This document shows positions 1 through 6,841 of a stretch of DNA of 21,480 bases, one piece after another. The DNA lies in the IMG/VR virus record IMGVR_UViG_3300044638_005192, positions 1-21,480 of that record; one strand, given 5' to 3'. A model generated the notes under the pieces. That model did not search any database. It was given only the letters and a program-made list of their open reading frames with translations, and was not told where the DNA came from. How positions within the stretch are numbered: position 1 is the stretch's first letter; each line of letters begins with the position of its first letter. This stretch comes from a virus. Both the position numbers and the translations under genes were made by a program.

Positions 1-158
1 CTCCACTGTTAACGGCCTTAGACGTACAGTATCAACGCGCTCAAGAAGATGGCAGAGATACCACCATTATCATCTCAGAGAAACAAAGACTGCGTGACGT
101 TACTAAACTAGCAGATAAGGCTACAACGCTGGATGAACTCAAGGCGTTATCAGCATGA
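1..158 (+). CDS. C-terminal end of a phage tail (assembly) protein, partial
   Basis: The window opens inside a plus-strand reading frame (codons in phase with base 3) that stays open to a TGA at 156-158. The visible end reads roughly PLLTALDVQYQRAQEDG ... SEKQRLRDVT ... TTLDELKAL. Charged, helical C-termini with a 'QRLRDVT' and 'LDELKAL' pattern are common at the ends of phage tail-fibre assembly or tail-associated proteins, so a tail-module protein is inferred from family resemblance and from its place just before the lysis cassette. The N-terminus and real length lie outside the window. The stop overlaps the next start as ATGA (155-158), which suggests translational coupling. Confidence 0.55.
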   Translation, partial: PLLTALDVQYQRAQEDGRDTTIIISEKQRLRDVTKLADKATTLDELKALSA

Positions 159-313
159 TTAAAGACAAAGCTAAGAAGGTAGTGGGCAAGATTGATGAGG
201 AGATCATTAAGGTTGACTCCACCGTAGACCATGCACTTGACCTTATCAAGTCCTCAAAGAGAACTGTTCTCATTATTATCTTAATCGTTGGTCTAATTAT
301 TTGGATGGTGTAA
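155..313 (+). CDS. 52-aa single-span membrane protein in lysis cassette
   Basis: ATG at 155 overlaps the previous stop and TAA is at 311-313, giving 52 residues. The first 36 are charged and Lys-rich (MIKDKAKKVVGKIDEEI...). The last 15 or so are almost purely hydrophobic (TVLIIILIVGLIIWMV) and would form one C-terminal transmembrane helix, so this is a tail-anchored topology. It abuts the next start (314) without a gap. Its position between a tail gene and the holin/endolysin genes suggests a lysis or membrane accessory role, but no family is recognised. It is shorter than most gene callers report. Confidence 0.6.
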   Translation: MIKDKAKKVVGKIDEEIIKVDSTVDHALDLIKSSKRTVLIIILIVGLIIWMV

Positions 314-568
314 ATGGACGGTCAGATGATAATCAATTTACTGGCTGGGTCAGCGCTGGCTGTAATAGGTTGGTTCGCTCGGCAACTCTGGGATGCTGTT
401 GAGAGATTAAAGTCTGATGTTAAGGATATCGAGATCTGTCTCCCATCGAACTATGTTCGGAAGAAGGATATGTCCGATCTTAAACATGACATGGAAGCAA
501 GGTTTGATAAGATTGATAATACGCTAGAGAAGCTGTTTGAGAAACTCGACACCAAAGCAGATAAGTGA
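314..568 (+). CDS. 84-aa membrane-anchored coiled-coil protein of lysis cassette
   Basis: 84 residues. An N-terminal hydrophobic stretch (about residues 5-22, IINLLAGSALAVIGWFARQL) is followed by a long charged helical region with heptad-like spacing (LKSDVKDIE ... LKHDMEARFDKIDNTLEKLFEKLD). This TM-plus-coiled-coil layout is typical of small phage proteins encoded just before holins and resembles the haemolysin XhlA type, although specific membership cannot be shown by eye. It starts immediately after the preceding stop, and its TGA overlaps the GTG of the next gene, so it is probably co-translated with the lysis genes. Confidence 0.65.
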   Translation: MDGQMIINLLAGSALAVIGWFARQLWDAVERLKSDVKDIEICLPSNYVRKKDMSDLKHDMEARFDKIDNTLEKLFEKLDTKADK

Positions 569-753
569 AACAGAAGCGCAAGTCTAAGACGCTCTGGTGG
601 AACGGGATATTAGTCTTAATACTGGCAATAATTGAACTTGCTGCACAAACATTCTCCATGTTTATCCCACCGATAGCGTATGCCGTTATGGTCTTTATTA
701 GTAGTGCAGGCAACATGATTCTTAGGTTTTACACCTCTGAGGGCATAAAATGA
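565..753 (+). CDS. Holin-like small membrane protein
   Basis: 62 residues from a GTG start (565) that overlaps the upstream TGA. A Lys/Arg-rich N-terminus (MKQKRKSKTLWWNG) is followed by two hydrophobic segments, about residues 15-33 and 35-54, with a short polar end. The ending NMILRFYTSEGIK resembles the 'N-x-x-LRF-x-T' ending seen in many small phage holin-like proteins. Two TM segments, a basic N-terminus and location directly before an endolysin (ATGA overlap at 750-753) support a holin, which would permeabilise the inner membrane at the end of infection. Experimental function is not implied, and one of the two upstream membrane proteins could be the actual holin or antiholin. Confidence 0.6.
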   Translation: MKQKRKSKTLWWNGILVLILAIIELAAQTFSMFIPPIAYAVMVFISSAGNMILRFYTSEGIK

Positions 754-1160
754 TTACCTTGCAAGACTACTTTGGTGATAAGCCTCACCCTAATGAATAC
801 AATCTAAACGCTTTAACTTTACTATACAGGGTGAATAACTTACTAGCTGCGTATACAACTGACACTGGTAAATTGCCGGAGATTAATAAGGTTACAGGTA
901 CGTTAGTCTCAGGCTCTAAGGGTGGTGATGGCGGCTTTAGGCTTCCTACATCTACCACAGGATCATCAAAGTCAGCACATAAGCTTGGGATGGCTATAGA
1001 CATAGTGGATCATGACCAGTGCCTAGATAAGTGGCTTGATGCAAAGCCAGACGCACTAATTAAGTATGATTTGTATAGAGAAGAGCCAGCATCAACTGTA
1101 AATTGGCTTCATCTTTCCTCGCGTAAGCCTTTGTCTGGTAAAAGAACATTCAAACCATGA
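750..1160 (+). CDS. Endolysin, peptidase M15 (D-Ala-D-Ala carboxypeptidase-like)
   Basis: 136 residues. The zinc-peptidase signature of family M15 is visible: SAHKLGMAIDIVD at about residues 75-87 supplies H77 and D84, and NWLHLS at about 118-123 supplies H121. These form the expected His-Asp-His zinc site. The length fits single-domain phage M15 endolysins. It would cleave peptide cross-links of peptidoglycan after holin action. No signal peptide is seen, so export would depend on the holin. The ATG overlaps the upstream stop and its own TGA overlaps the next ATG (1157), placing it in a tightly coupled holin-endolysin-spanin cassette. Confidence 0.88.
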   Translation: MITLQDYFGDKPHPNEYNLNALTLLYRVNNLLAAYTTDTGKLPEINKVTGTLVSGSKGGDGGFRLPTSTTGSSKSAHKLGMAIDIVDHDQCLDKWLDAKPDALIKYDLYREEPASTVNWLHLSSRKPLSGKRTFKP

Positions 1161-1645
1161 TATGGGCTGGATTACAGGCACTATCTCTAAGTAGTAAAAT
1201 TGCTATCTGTACAACGCTCGCTGCTGCGTTATTTTCTGCTGGTCTACACGTTGGTAACCGTTTAGGAGTATCGTCTTGCTATGAGGCTCAAATCGAGGCG
1301 CAAGCCCACTCTATTGAGACAGGGATCAAACAGGCAGTGGTTTCAGATCAAACGGTCACAAGGTATGTGGACAGAGTACAGGATTTGCAAAAAACAAGCA
1401 GGGCGATAATTAAAGAGGTGATTCATGTACAAGATACTTGCACTTTGTCTGCTGATTGGAGGTTGTGGCACGACAGCGCCATCTACAATGAACTTCCCGA
1501 CCCCACCAGAGATTCTGATGAGGCCACCGTTACCGCTACAGACGCTCTCGAAACAGTCATCAGGAATTACGGTATCTGCCACGAAAACTCTACCACTCTC
1601 ACAGCCCTCCAGTCTTGGGTCAGAGAGCAGTCGCTAATTAAGTAG
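1157..1645 (+). CDS. Inner-membrane spanin subunit (Rz-like)
   Basis: 162 residues. One hydrophobic segment near the N-terminus (about residues 14-34, KIAICTTLAAALFSAGLHVG) acts as an uncleaved signal anchor. A long polar, largely helical periplasmic region follows, ending NYGICHENSTTLTALQSWVREQ. That C-terminal pattern of a Cys-containing motif then 'LxALQxWV' is typical of Rz-like i-spanins. Its role is to link inner and outer membranes with the lipoprotein partner and disrupt the outer membrane at lysis. It carries the o-spanin gene entirely inside it in the +1 frame (1425-1637). The start overlaps the endolysin stop (ATGA). Confidence 0.8.
   Translation: MIWAGLQALSLSSKIAICTTLAAALFSAGLHVGNRLGVSSCYEAQIEAQAHSIETGIKQAVVSDQTVTRYVDRVQDLQKTSRAIIKEVIHVQDTCTLSADWRLWHDSAIYNELPDPTRDSDEATVTATDALETVIRNYGICHENSTTLTALQSWVREQSLIK
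1425..1637 (+). CDS. Outer-membrane spanin lipoprotein (Rz1-like), nested in i-spanin gene
   Basis: 70 residues read in the +1 frame within the i-spanin gene and fully contained by it. The N-terminus MYKILALCLLIGGCG is a lipoprotein signal with a lipobox (IGG-C14), so the mature protein would begin at Cys14 and be lipidated. The mature part is short and proline-rich (NFPTPPEILMRPPLPLQ), as is usual for Rz1. A good ribosome site, GAGGT, lies 6-7 nt upstream of the ATG. A complete embedded arrangement is known for lambda Rz/Rz1. The lipobox, proline content and location make an accidental overlapping frame unlikely. Confidence 0.82.
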   Translation: MYKILALCLLIGGCGTTAPSTMNFPTPPEILMRPPLPLQTLSKQSSGITVSATKTLPLSQPSSLGSESSR

Positions 1646-1677
1646 TTATACTCGTTTTAGTATATAAATTGATATAA

Positions 1678-1845
1678 TTACTTCTTGTACACGCCCGTAG
1701 AGTCAAACTTCTTCCTACCAGCAGCACAGGCAGGGCAAATCCTTCTAGTTACCTTACCCAGCTTGTTGTAGATAGGCTTCCATGCGCTCAGGTCTTTGTC
1801 TATGACATAGACGGGCTTATTGCACTGCATACAAAATTTGGTCAT
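1678..1845 (-). CDS. 55-aa zinc-ribbon protein
   Basis: A 55-residue minus-strand gene with ATG at 1845 and TAA at 1678. It contains two CxxC knuckles, CMQC near the N-terminus (residues 5-8) and CPAC at about residues 37-40, a spacing typical of a small zinc ribbon. The C-terminus is basic (GRKKFDSTGVYKK). Its ATG overlaps the stop of the SleB-like gene (ATGA), so it is the last gene of that short leftward operon. It could bind nucleic acid or a protein partner. No specific family is recognised. It converges with the spanin gene, whose stop is 32 bp away. Confidence 0.7.
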   Translation of the reverse strand: MTKFCMQCNKPVYVIDKDLSAWKPIYNKLGKVTRRICPACAAGRKKFDSTGVYKK

Positions 1846-2207
1846 AGATAGAAGTGGTGGCCGCCACAGGTCTTATAGAACGGCCTACCCCATTTAGGAT
1901 TGACTGTTACAGCGTGAAAATGAGTGGCTAAAAATGTACCGTCTGAGTATATCGCAGTCCTAGCAGACTCTTCTGCTCTCTTCCATGCTACTGACTCAAC
2001 ATTAGGTCTGTGTTCTGGCTTTAGTACACCATTATTTAGCTTCTCAGACACCCATGAGAACTGTGCAGGAGCTAAGATAACCTTCTTAATGTCTCCATCT
2101 GTCATCCGATTTAAGGCTACGCTGGCAATAGCTTGCTGACAAATACTAGGCTCTCCGCGACCTTCAAAGTAGACCGTCATGGTCAACCACATTAGCATTT
2201 CAGCCAT
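1842..2207 (-). CDS. Cell wall hydrolase, SleB-like
   Basis: 121 residues from the ATG at 2207, chosen over a longer upstream frame because a full AGGAGGT ribosome site (2211-2217 complement) sits 3 nt before it. The N-terminal TVYFEGRGEP (residues 11-20) matches the conserved catalytic-Glu region of SleB-type hydrolases (E15). QQAIASVALNR follows, then APAQFSW, and the C-terminal ATHFHAVTVNPKW...GGHHFY is also typical of the family. The predicted activity is peptidoglycan cleavage (lytic transglycosylase or amidase-like). No signal peptide is seen. It is unusual that this gene lies in the leftward operon and not with the M15 endolysin; it may be a second lysis enzyme or serve another stage of infection. 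Confidence 0.82.
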   Translation of the reverse strand: MAEMLMWLTMTVYFEGRGEPSICQQAIASVALNRMTDGDIKKVILAPAQFSWVSEKLNNGVLKPEHRPNVESVAWKRAEESARTAIYSDGTFLATHFHAVTVNPKWGRPFYKTCGGHHFYL

Positions 2208-2215
2208 TTGACCTC

Positions 2216-2320
2216 CTATAGCATCAGTCCTATGAGATACCCAATTATGACTAGAATCACTACTATCGGAGTAACAGCTATGCCGATCATCAACCACTCG
2301 TGGTAGCTAAAACGTCTCAT
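2216..2320 (-). CDS. 34-aa membrane peptide
   Basis: ATG at 2320 and TAG at 2216-2218 give 34 residues. A short basic/aromatic head (MRRFSYHEW) is followed by one long hydrophobic helix (LMIGIAVTPIVVILVIIGYL). It lies between the winged-helix-like gene (stop 5 nt upstream) and the SleB-like gene, whose ribosome site overlaps its stop. The spacing and single-helix character support a real tiny gene. Its own ribosome site is weak (A-rich), so translation may be coupled to the upstream gene. A membrane partner for the neighbouring hydrolase is possible but unproven. Confidence 0.5.
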   Translation of the reverse strand: MRRFSYHEWLMIGIAVTPIVVILVIIGYLIGLML

Positions 2321-2324
2321 AAAT

Positions 2325-2741
2325 TTATTTTTTATCATCTGTGACACCTGTTACAAAGAACCTGCGGTTATGGGTAAAGCCGTTGGTTTTAAGCATCCCA
2401 CGCTGGACGAGGGCGGCTAGACTAGCCCCAAGACTAGATGGAGAGATTGTATCGCCTCCCAGCGGCTTATTGAGCAGGTCACTGCGCCTAGTGCCGGGCC
2501 ATTTTTTGATATATTTGATGATGTCCAGCATCGCCATCGTCATACGCTTGATGGGCTTGGCACGGCTCTCGCGCTTGTAATCGCGCATCTCGACCGTTCT
2601 CATTGTCCTTGCTATAGCCTCACGATCCTTTCTCTCTCTATGATTCTTACTGATGTTGAGGATGTCATCGGCTATGCCTGCCAGTGAGCCTTTGCCAGTC
2701 AGCTTGCAATACTGTCCACCTACCGGGTAATAGTGTTCCAT
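2325..2741 (-). CDS. Predicted winged-helix-like protein, unknown function
   Basis: 138 residues, ATG at 2741 with an AGGAG ribosome site 8-9 nt upstream (2748-2753 complement). The N-terminal half is charged and helical (KNHRERKDREAIARTMRTVE). The C-terminal part, about residues 70-133, reads like a helix-turn-helix with a wing: LDIIKYIKKW, GTRRSDLLNKP, SLGASLAALVQRGML, then a Thr/Phe-rich strand region HNRRFFVTG. This suggests a DNA-binding regulator that could control the short leftward operon it heads, but no named family is recognised. An extended -10 promoter-like element lies about 100 nt upstream. Confidence 0.6.
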   Translation of the reverse strand: MEHYYPVGGQYCKLTGKGSLAGIADDILNISKNHRERKDREAIARTMRTVEMRDYKRESRAKPIKRMTMAMLDIIKYIKKWPGTRRSDLLNKPLGGDTISPSSLGASLAALVQRGMLKTNGFTHNRRFFVTGVTDDKK

Positions 2742-2845
2742 TTTAATCTCCTAAAAAATATAGCTTGTTTCAATTAAGCATCAAAACTTTTGTCAGCACT
2801 AGGCTATTTCGCGCACGATACATTCACCTGGAGATGAATAATTGC

Positions 2846-2854
2846 ACTATAGCA
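2846..2854 (-). promoter_or_regulatory. Extended -10 promoter-like element for the 2741-1678 operon
   Basis: On the minus strand the 139-bp gap between the helicase stop and the winged-helix gene contains TATGCTATAGT, an extended -10 (TGc then TATAGT). The same 11-mer occurs on both arms of the palindrome at 8287-8362. No good -35 hexamer is seen 16-18 bp upstream, but extended -10 promoters can do without one. A perfect 7-bp stem (2864-2870 with 2874-2880) lies just upstream. Confidence 0.4.
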
Positions 2855-2880
2855 TAGGATGGTCTTTAGCTTTGCTAAAG

Positions 2881-4215
2881 TCAAACACTTTTTAATGCTT
2901 TGAGTAAATTAGTCTGAACTGCGTCTTTTTGTCTCAGCACATCCATTACCCGTTCGTCAATCGTACCCGTAGCAATCAAGTGAATTATGCGAACAGGTCG
3001 GCCTTGACCCTGCCTGTGAAGCCTAGCGTTGAACTGCTGGTAGTTGCCCAGCGACCAGCACATCCCAAACCAGACTGAAATACACCCACCAGCCTGCAAG
3101 TTCAGACCATGCCCAGCAGACTGAGGATGAGCAAACATTAGCTGTATTTCGCCCCGCTGCCAGCGGCTAACGGTCTCTGGGTTCTTGTCGAGAACTACCC
3201 CCTGCGGGAAGTGCTTTTGCAGTCGCTCTAGGTCGCTCTTAAAGTTGTAGGCGACAAGGATGTTCTCCCCCTCGTTCGCCTCAAGAATCTCAGCTAGTGC
3301 CTCGATCTTGGTGTCGTGAACCAGTGACCAGTTGCGATGCTCGTCTGTGTAGACCGCGCCGTTGGCGTACTGCAACAACTTACCTGCAAGAACCGCTGCG
3401 TTCACCGCCTCAACCTCCTCCCCATCGGGCAAGGTTGAGAGCAGGGTCTTTTCAAAGTCCTGATACGCCAGCAGCGACTTTTCTGATAGATCAACTCTCT
3501 GCACTAGGTCTATCCTGTCGGGGAGCTGTAGATAGTCAGCGGACTGCATAGATAACACCTTGTCGGCAAGCAGTTCATAGATTTTGGCAGCAGACCCCTC
3601 ACGAATTGACCATGTATGCCCAAAGTAATCCTGCTCAAAAAAGCGTTGTCTGAATGCTGTTACTGTACGCCCAAGCCGCTGCCCGAAGTCGATTAGGTAG
3701 AGCTGCGCCCAGAGGTCAGCCAAGCCGCTAGGTGATGGCGTACCGCTGAGAAGGATCATGTGGGTGGTATCGGGTATGACCTTACGCAATGCCTTAAAAC
3801 GCTTACTTGACGAGTTCTTGAACGAGTCGCTCTCATCAATAACCACGCAGTCAAAGTCCCAAGACCTTATTCGTACCAACCATTCCACGTTCTCACGATT
3901 AATAACATATATGTCAGCCGTTTGCATCAATGCACTAAGTCTCTCTCGCTCACTGCCAGTGCAGATACTCACCTTCAGGTGTGAGGTATGCTCCCAGCTT
4001 ACCGCCTCCTGCTTCCAGATTGAGTTCGATACTCGCAAGGGTGCGATGACCAGCACCCTGTGTATAGTGAAGGAGTCAAGCAGGTCAGAGATGGCGGTCA
4101 ATGTCGATACCGTCTTACCCAGACCCATCTCAATCGCCAGCAAGCACCGCTTCTCACGCTTTATGAAGGAGATGGCGTTCTGCTGAAACTCGTGGAGGTC
4201 AGTTCGGGAAAGCAT
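2881..4215 (-). CDS. SNF2-family DNA helicase/translocase
   Basis: 444 residues from the ATG at 4215, which has GAAGG about 5 nt upstream; a TTG at 4236 would add 7 residues. Superfamily 2 motifs appear in order: Q-motif region LHEFQQNAI (7-15), Walker A EMGLGKT (29-35), DESD (127-130, motif II), SGTP (157-160, motif III), a C-terminal helicase lobe with NILVAYNFKSDLERL, AHPQSAGHGLNLQ, and motif VI RLHRQGQ (about 398-404). It should hydrolyse ATP to move along dsDNA and remodel replication or recombination intermediates. Stand-alone SNF2 helicases next to a VRR-NUC protein and DNA polymerase are a frequent phage replication arrangement. Its start overlaps the end of the VRR-NUC gene, suggesting coupled translation. 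It is the last gene of the large leftward operon. Confidence 0.92.
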   Translation of the reverse strand: MLSRTDLHEFQQNAISFIKREKRCLLAIEMGLGKTVSTLTAISDLLDSFTIHRVLVIAPLRVSNSIWKQEAVSWEHTSHLKVSICTGSERERLSALMQTADIYVINRENVEWLVRIRSWDFDCVVIDESDSFKNSSSKRFKALRKVIPDTTHMILLSGTPSPSGLADLWAQLYLIDFGQRLGRTVTAFRQRFFEQDYFGHTWSIREGSAAKIYELLADKVLSMQSADYLQLPDRIDLVQRVDLSEKSLLAYQDFEKTLLSTLPDGEEVEAVNAAVLAGKLLQYANGAVYTDEHRNWSLVHDTKIEALAEILEANEGENILVAYNFKSDLERLQKHFPQGVVLDKNPETVSRWQRGEIQLMFAHPQSAGHGLNLQAGGCISVWFGMCWSLGNYQQFNARLHRQGQGRPVRIIHLIATGTIDERVMDVLRQKDAVQTNLLKALKSV

Positions 4216-4465
4216 TGCAACCTTCGATACTATCAATCACCCGCACATCACAGCCAAGACCTCGGCGTATATCATGGTCACGCTGTTGCAGCGGTTTTGG
4301 TAGTTTGCCGGGTGCTTTTAGCTCTACGAAAATGATAACGCCGAGGGGTAACGTCACTATTCTGTCAGGCACACTTCGCTTGTTCGGGCTGGTGAACTTC
4401 TCAGCCATACCGCCCAGTGCCTTCACGCGCTTGATTAAGGCAGCTTCAATTGTCTTTTCTAACAT
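4199..4465 (-). CDS. VRR-NUC domain nuclease
   Basis: 88 residues, about the usual size for a stand-alone phage VRR-NUC domain. The N-terminus is MLEKTIEAALIKRVKALGG, with an acidic residue (E3 or E7) in the first helix. The PD-(D/E)XK core is SVPDRIVTLPLGVIIFVELKAPG, with PD at about residues 32-33 and E-L-K at about 48-50. Members act as Holliday-junction or branched-DNA endonucleases. An AGGAGA ribosome site precedes the ATG at 4465. The gene overlaps the polymerase stop upstream and the SNF2 start downstream, so the three are probably one functional unit for replication fork or recombination intermediate processing. Confidence 0.88.
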   Translation of the reverse strand: MLEKTIEAALIKRVKALGGMAEKFTSPNKRSVPDRIVTLPLGVIIFVELKAPGKLPKPLQQRDHDIRRGLGCDVRVIDSIEGCNAFPN

Positions 4466-6228
4466 CCGATCTCTCCTAGTAAGTTTTTAGCTTCTGCTAT
4501 GTAATAGGCGTGGTGAACATCGCTTGGGAACTCAGCGGGTAGCTGCATCAATGGTCGTGTACCAGCACTGTTAGGCACTCGGTTAGAGTTAGTGGCGTAG
4601 TGGATGTACTGATCGGCGTGTACCGCGTTGCTGTGGTAGAACCGTACAGCCTTACCCAACTTCTCATCACGCCAGATCGCACCACCCTGCACCCTGCGGA
4701 TAGTCACAAACTGCGTAATGTCTTTGCAGTCCTTTATGGTTTGCTCAATGGGTGTACCCTTCGCCAATAACTGTGCAACTGCTGTAGCCACGATCTGCCG
4801 ATCAGGGTTCTTGGCAAGGCTCGCTGGTGCAAACACACCCTTGCCTTTGGTCTTGCCATCCTGCTTTACAGCCACATAGTTATTAACGTCACGGATTCCA
4901 ATCGCCTTGTAGTCGGTACGCTCTAAGGTGAACGAGGTATCTAGCTCCCAGTCGAACGCGACCTCCTTGCACTTATGCTCAAGACCCCTGCGGCAGTAGA
5001 TCACCACCCCATCAGTGTTGGCGCTTACAACCCTAGCTCCGACCTCCTCGAGGCGCTCAATCAGCATCAGCAGGCATAGCTGCCCCGTGATCGTGGTCTG
5101 GATCAATAGCTCAGGGGCAAACAGGGCCGAATACTTACTGCCCAGCTTGCCGAAACTTCCGTTGACTGCAATCTTGAGTACGTCGGCAGTGACGGTATCG
5201 CCAGCCTTCTTGGCGGCAAGCCTACTGGTAACGATGCGCTGATAGACTGCGAGGAACGGCGCACCCATGCTTTTAGGCGCAAGCCGCTGCTGTAGTATTA
5301 TGCTGGGGTAGTACGAAGAAACGTCCAGATCAAATAACACATAATCTTTGTCTGAACAAAAATACTTAGACTTCTCACAGGAGTGCAGGCCACCTATCCC
5401 CATTTGATACTCGGTATCTCCAATTCTGATCTTGGTATCACGCAACCAGCCGGGCATGGTAACTGCTCCATTCCCACCAAGCGTGAACGGATGCTCTAAA
5501 ATCCTAACGAAAATCTCATTTAACTGCCCCCGCTTAAAAGTCACCATCTGAGGATCAAGGTACTTGAAGGTAGCAGTGTCAGAGTAGACAGTCTTGCTGT
5601 ATTGCGTACCCGTCACCCTGCTGACTTCATCCAGTATGATCTTCTCGGCAATCTGGGCATCACTCTTAGAGCGCAAGTCCATGCCGTACTTGTCAGACAT
5701 CTTTGCTCTCAGGTCAATTTGAGGCCGTAGCTCGTTAAACAGCAGGGATGTGGTGTGGAGGTCGTTCTCACAATACTCTCGCAGCAGGGAGCGATCTGAT
5801 GCCGCTATCGAGGCTGATGGTTCAATGGGTAGGTCTTGCATCTTGGCGGCGTGTAATCTACCACCGTATATCTTTAGGCTGGACTGCCCGATGGCTACAT
5901 CGAACAAGTCAATGTGATCTAGTTTTAGTAGTGCGAATTTATGATTCTTGAGGATCGACCAGCTTGGGAGTTTTGAGCCGATAATGCTATCGCTCAAGGC
6001 TTTTAGCTGTGCGTTGTCGTAGCCTGCCATTGCCGCACTCAGCAGGGGGAGGTCGTAGTTGTTGCCATTGAAGGTAACGATTGTGTCGGACTTCAAAAAT
6101 CCGATAATTAGCTTGGTGTCGAGCTTTGAACTGTCGTGAAGTTCAAAGTGACGGATTTTGCCAGTCTCTAGTTTAAGCATTGAGACAAGCCAATAGTCCG
6201 AGAAGCACTCGGTATCGAGGATAAACAT
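4459..6228 (-). CDS. Family B DNA polymerase with 3'-5' exonuclease
   Basis: 589 residues. The exonuclease domain shows Exo I DTE (5-7), Exo II NGNNYD (54-59) and Exo III YCEND (152-156). The polymerase domain shows motif A DLDVSSYYPSI (300-310), motif B KIAVNGSFG (352-360) and motif C SANTDGVVI (402-410). Motif C is unusual: the canonical D-T-D is N-T-D, so the first acidic residue is replaced, while D300/D302 in motif A and D406 remain. Only about 40 residues separate motifs A and B, so the TPR2 insertion of protein-primed phi29-type enzymes is absent; a conventional primer is expected, consistent with the primase gene at 8591. A strong terminator hairpin lies between this gene and the upstream DUF2815 gene. 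Confidence 0.9.
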   Translation of the reverse strand: MFILDTECFSDYWLVSMLKLETGKIRHFELHDSSKLDTKLIIGFLKSDTIVTFNGNNYDLPLLSAAMAGYDNAQLKALSDSIIGSKLPSWSILKNHKFALLKLDHIDLFDVAIGQSSLKIYGGRLHAAKMQDLPIEPSASIAASDRSLLREYCENDLHTTSLLFNELRPQIDLRAKMSDKYGMDLRSKSDAQIAEKIILDEVSRVTGTQYSKTVYSDTATFKYLDPQMVTFKRGQLNEIFVRILEHPFTLGGNGAVTMPGWLRDTKIRIGDTEYQMGIGGLHSCEKSKYFCSDKDYVLFDLDVSSYYPSIILQQRLAPKSMGAPFLAVYQRIVTSRLAAKKAGDTVTADVLKIAVNGSFGKLGSKYSALFAPELLIQTTITGQLCLLMLIERLEEVGARVVSANTDGVVIYCRRGLEHKCKEVAFDWELDTSFTLERTDYKAIGIRDVNNYVAVKQDGKTKGKGVFAPASLAKNPDRQIVATAVAQLLAKGTPIEQTIKDCKDITQFVTIRRVQGGAIWRDEKLGKAVRFYHSNAVHADQYIHYATNSNRVPNSAGTRPLMQLPAEFPSDVHHAYYIAEAKNLLGEIGC

Positions 6229-6245
6229 AGGGGTGTCCTATAAGT

Positions 6246-6270
6246 TAAAAACCCCACCCCGAAGGGTGGG
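6246..6270 (-). terminator. Intrinsic terminator (UUCG loop) between DUF2815 gene and DNA polymerase gene
   Basis: On the minus strand a 7-bp all-paired stem CCCACCC/GGGTGGG (6264-6270 with 6253-6259) closes a TTCG loop (C-UUCG-G, an extra-stable tetraloop) and is followed by GTTTTT. This has all parts of a rho-independent terminator. It lies 9 nt after the DUF2815 stop and 18 nt before the polymerase ATG, inside what otherwise looks like one operon. Confidence 0.85.
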
Positions 6271-6279
6271 AGGTATTAA

Positions 6280-6792
6280 TTAAAACTCGTCATTCTCATC
6301 AATAACGTCAAAATCACTTACACTTACTTTAGCGCCACCGTCACCGAACGGTTGACCATCACCCCTAAACTGAACGCCCTCAAGACTGGCATTGATGCGC
6401 TTGCCAAAGCCGTTGTCCTGAAACCAGAGAGTAATTATCGCATCAACGTAGCAGCCACTGTAGATAACATTGTCATCTTCAGCCAGTGGTGACTTGTCCT
6501 TGCCGATAACGAGGGGGCGATTCTTGTTGCTTGCCTTCAGAGTCATCGTGCCAGCATAACCCTCGTACTCGACATCATCACCGTCCTTCAGGCAAATCTT
6601 GTCGGGAGAGAGCTTGGTCTTATGCTCTTTAAGCATCTCAGCAATAGCCTTGCTTATCTCATCAATCGCTGCACGATGCTCGGTCTTATCCAGCAAGAAA
6701 GTGCCTTCATACTTAGTCTCAACACCTTGAAACGAAGCCTTGCGGAATAACGATGGGAAGGAGAGACGTACATTTTTAATTTTAGTTGCCAT
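6280..6792 (-). CDS. DUF2815 ssDNA-binding protein (gp2.5-like)
   Basis: 170 residues from the ATG at 6792, chosen because AAGGAAAT lies 6-8 nt upstream; the frame extends further, but the extra residues fall on the promoter/leader. MATKIKNVRLSFPSLF at the start and TKYEGTFLLDKTEH (about 26-39) are hallmarks of DUF2815, whose members are OB-fold proteins related to T7 gp2.5-type ssDNA-binding proteins. The acidic, aromatic-ended C-terminus (DFDVIDENDEF) resembles the interaction tail of single-strand binding proteins. It should coat ssDNA and recruit the polymerase, nuclease and helicase encoded around it. It has its own sigma70-like promoter (6842-6870) and a terminator right after it, which would allow high independent expression. 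Confidence 0.88.
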   Translation of the reverse strand: MATKIKNVRLSFPSLFRKASFQGVETKYEGTFLLDKTEHRAAIDEISKAIAEMLKEHKTKLSPDKICLKDGDDVEYEGYAGTMTLKASNKNRPLVIGKDKSPLAEDDNVIYSGCYVDAIITLWFQDNGFGKRINASLEGVQFRGDGQPFGDGGAKVSVSDFDVIDENDEF

Positions 6793-6841
6793 TTTAATTT
6801 CCTTATTTTGGTTTTTATGTCGTTGTGAAACCGACAAGAGA

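Noticed and set aside
1647-1664. TATACT/AGTATA stem between convergent genes as a terminator
   Set aside because: The stem is short and AT-rich and has no clear U-run; it is too weak to call.
2208-2297. Longer SleB-like gene starting at 2297
   Set aside because: The added residues are an out-of-frame reading of the 34-aa membrane gene, and AGGAGGT points to the ATG at 2207.
2864-2880. 7-bp stem after the helicase gene as a terminator
   Set aside because: On the minus strand the stem is not followed by a T tract; it could be a regulator site but is not a convincing terminator.
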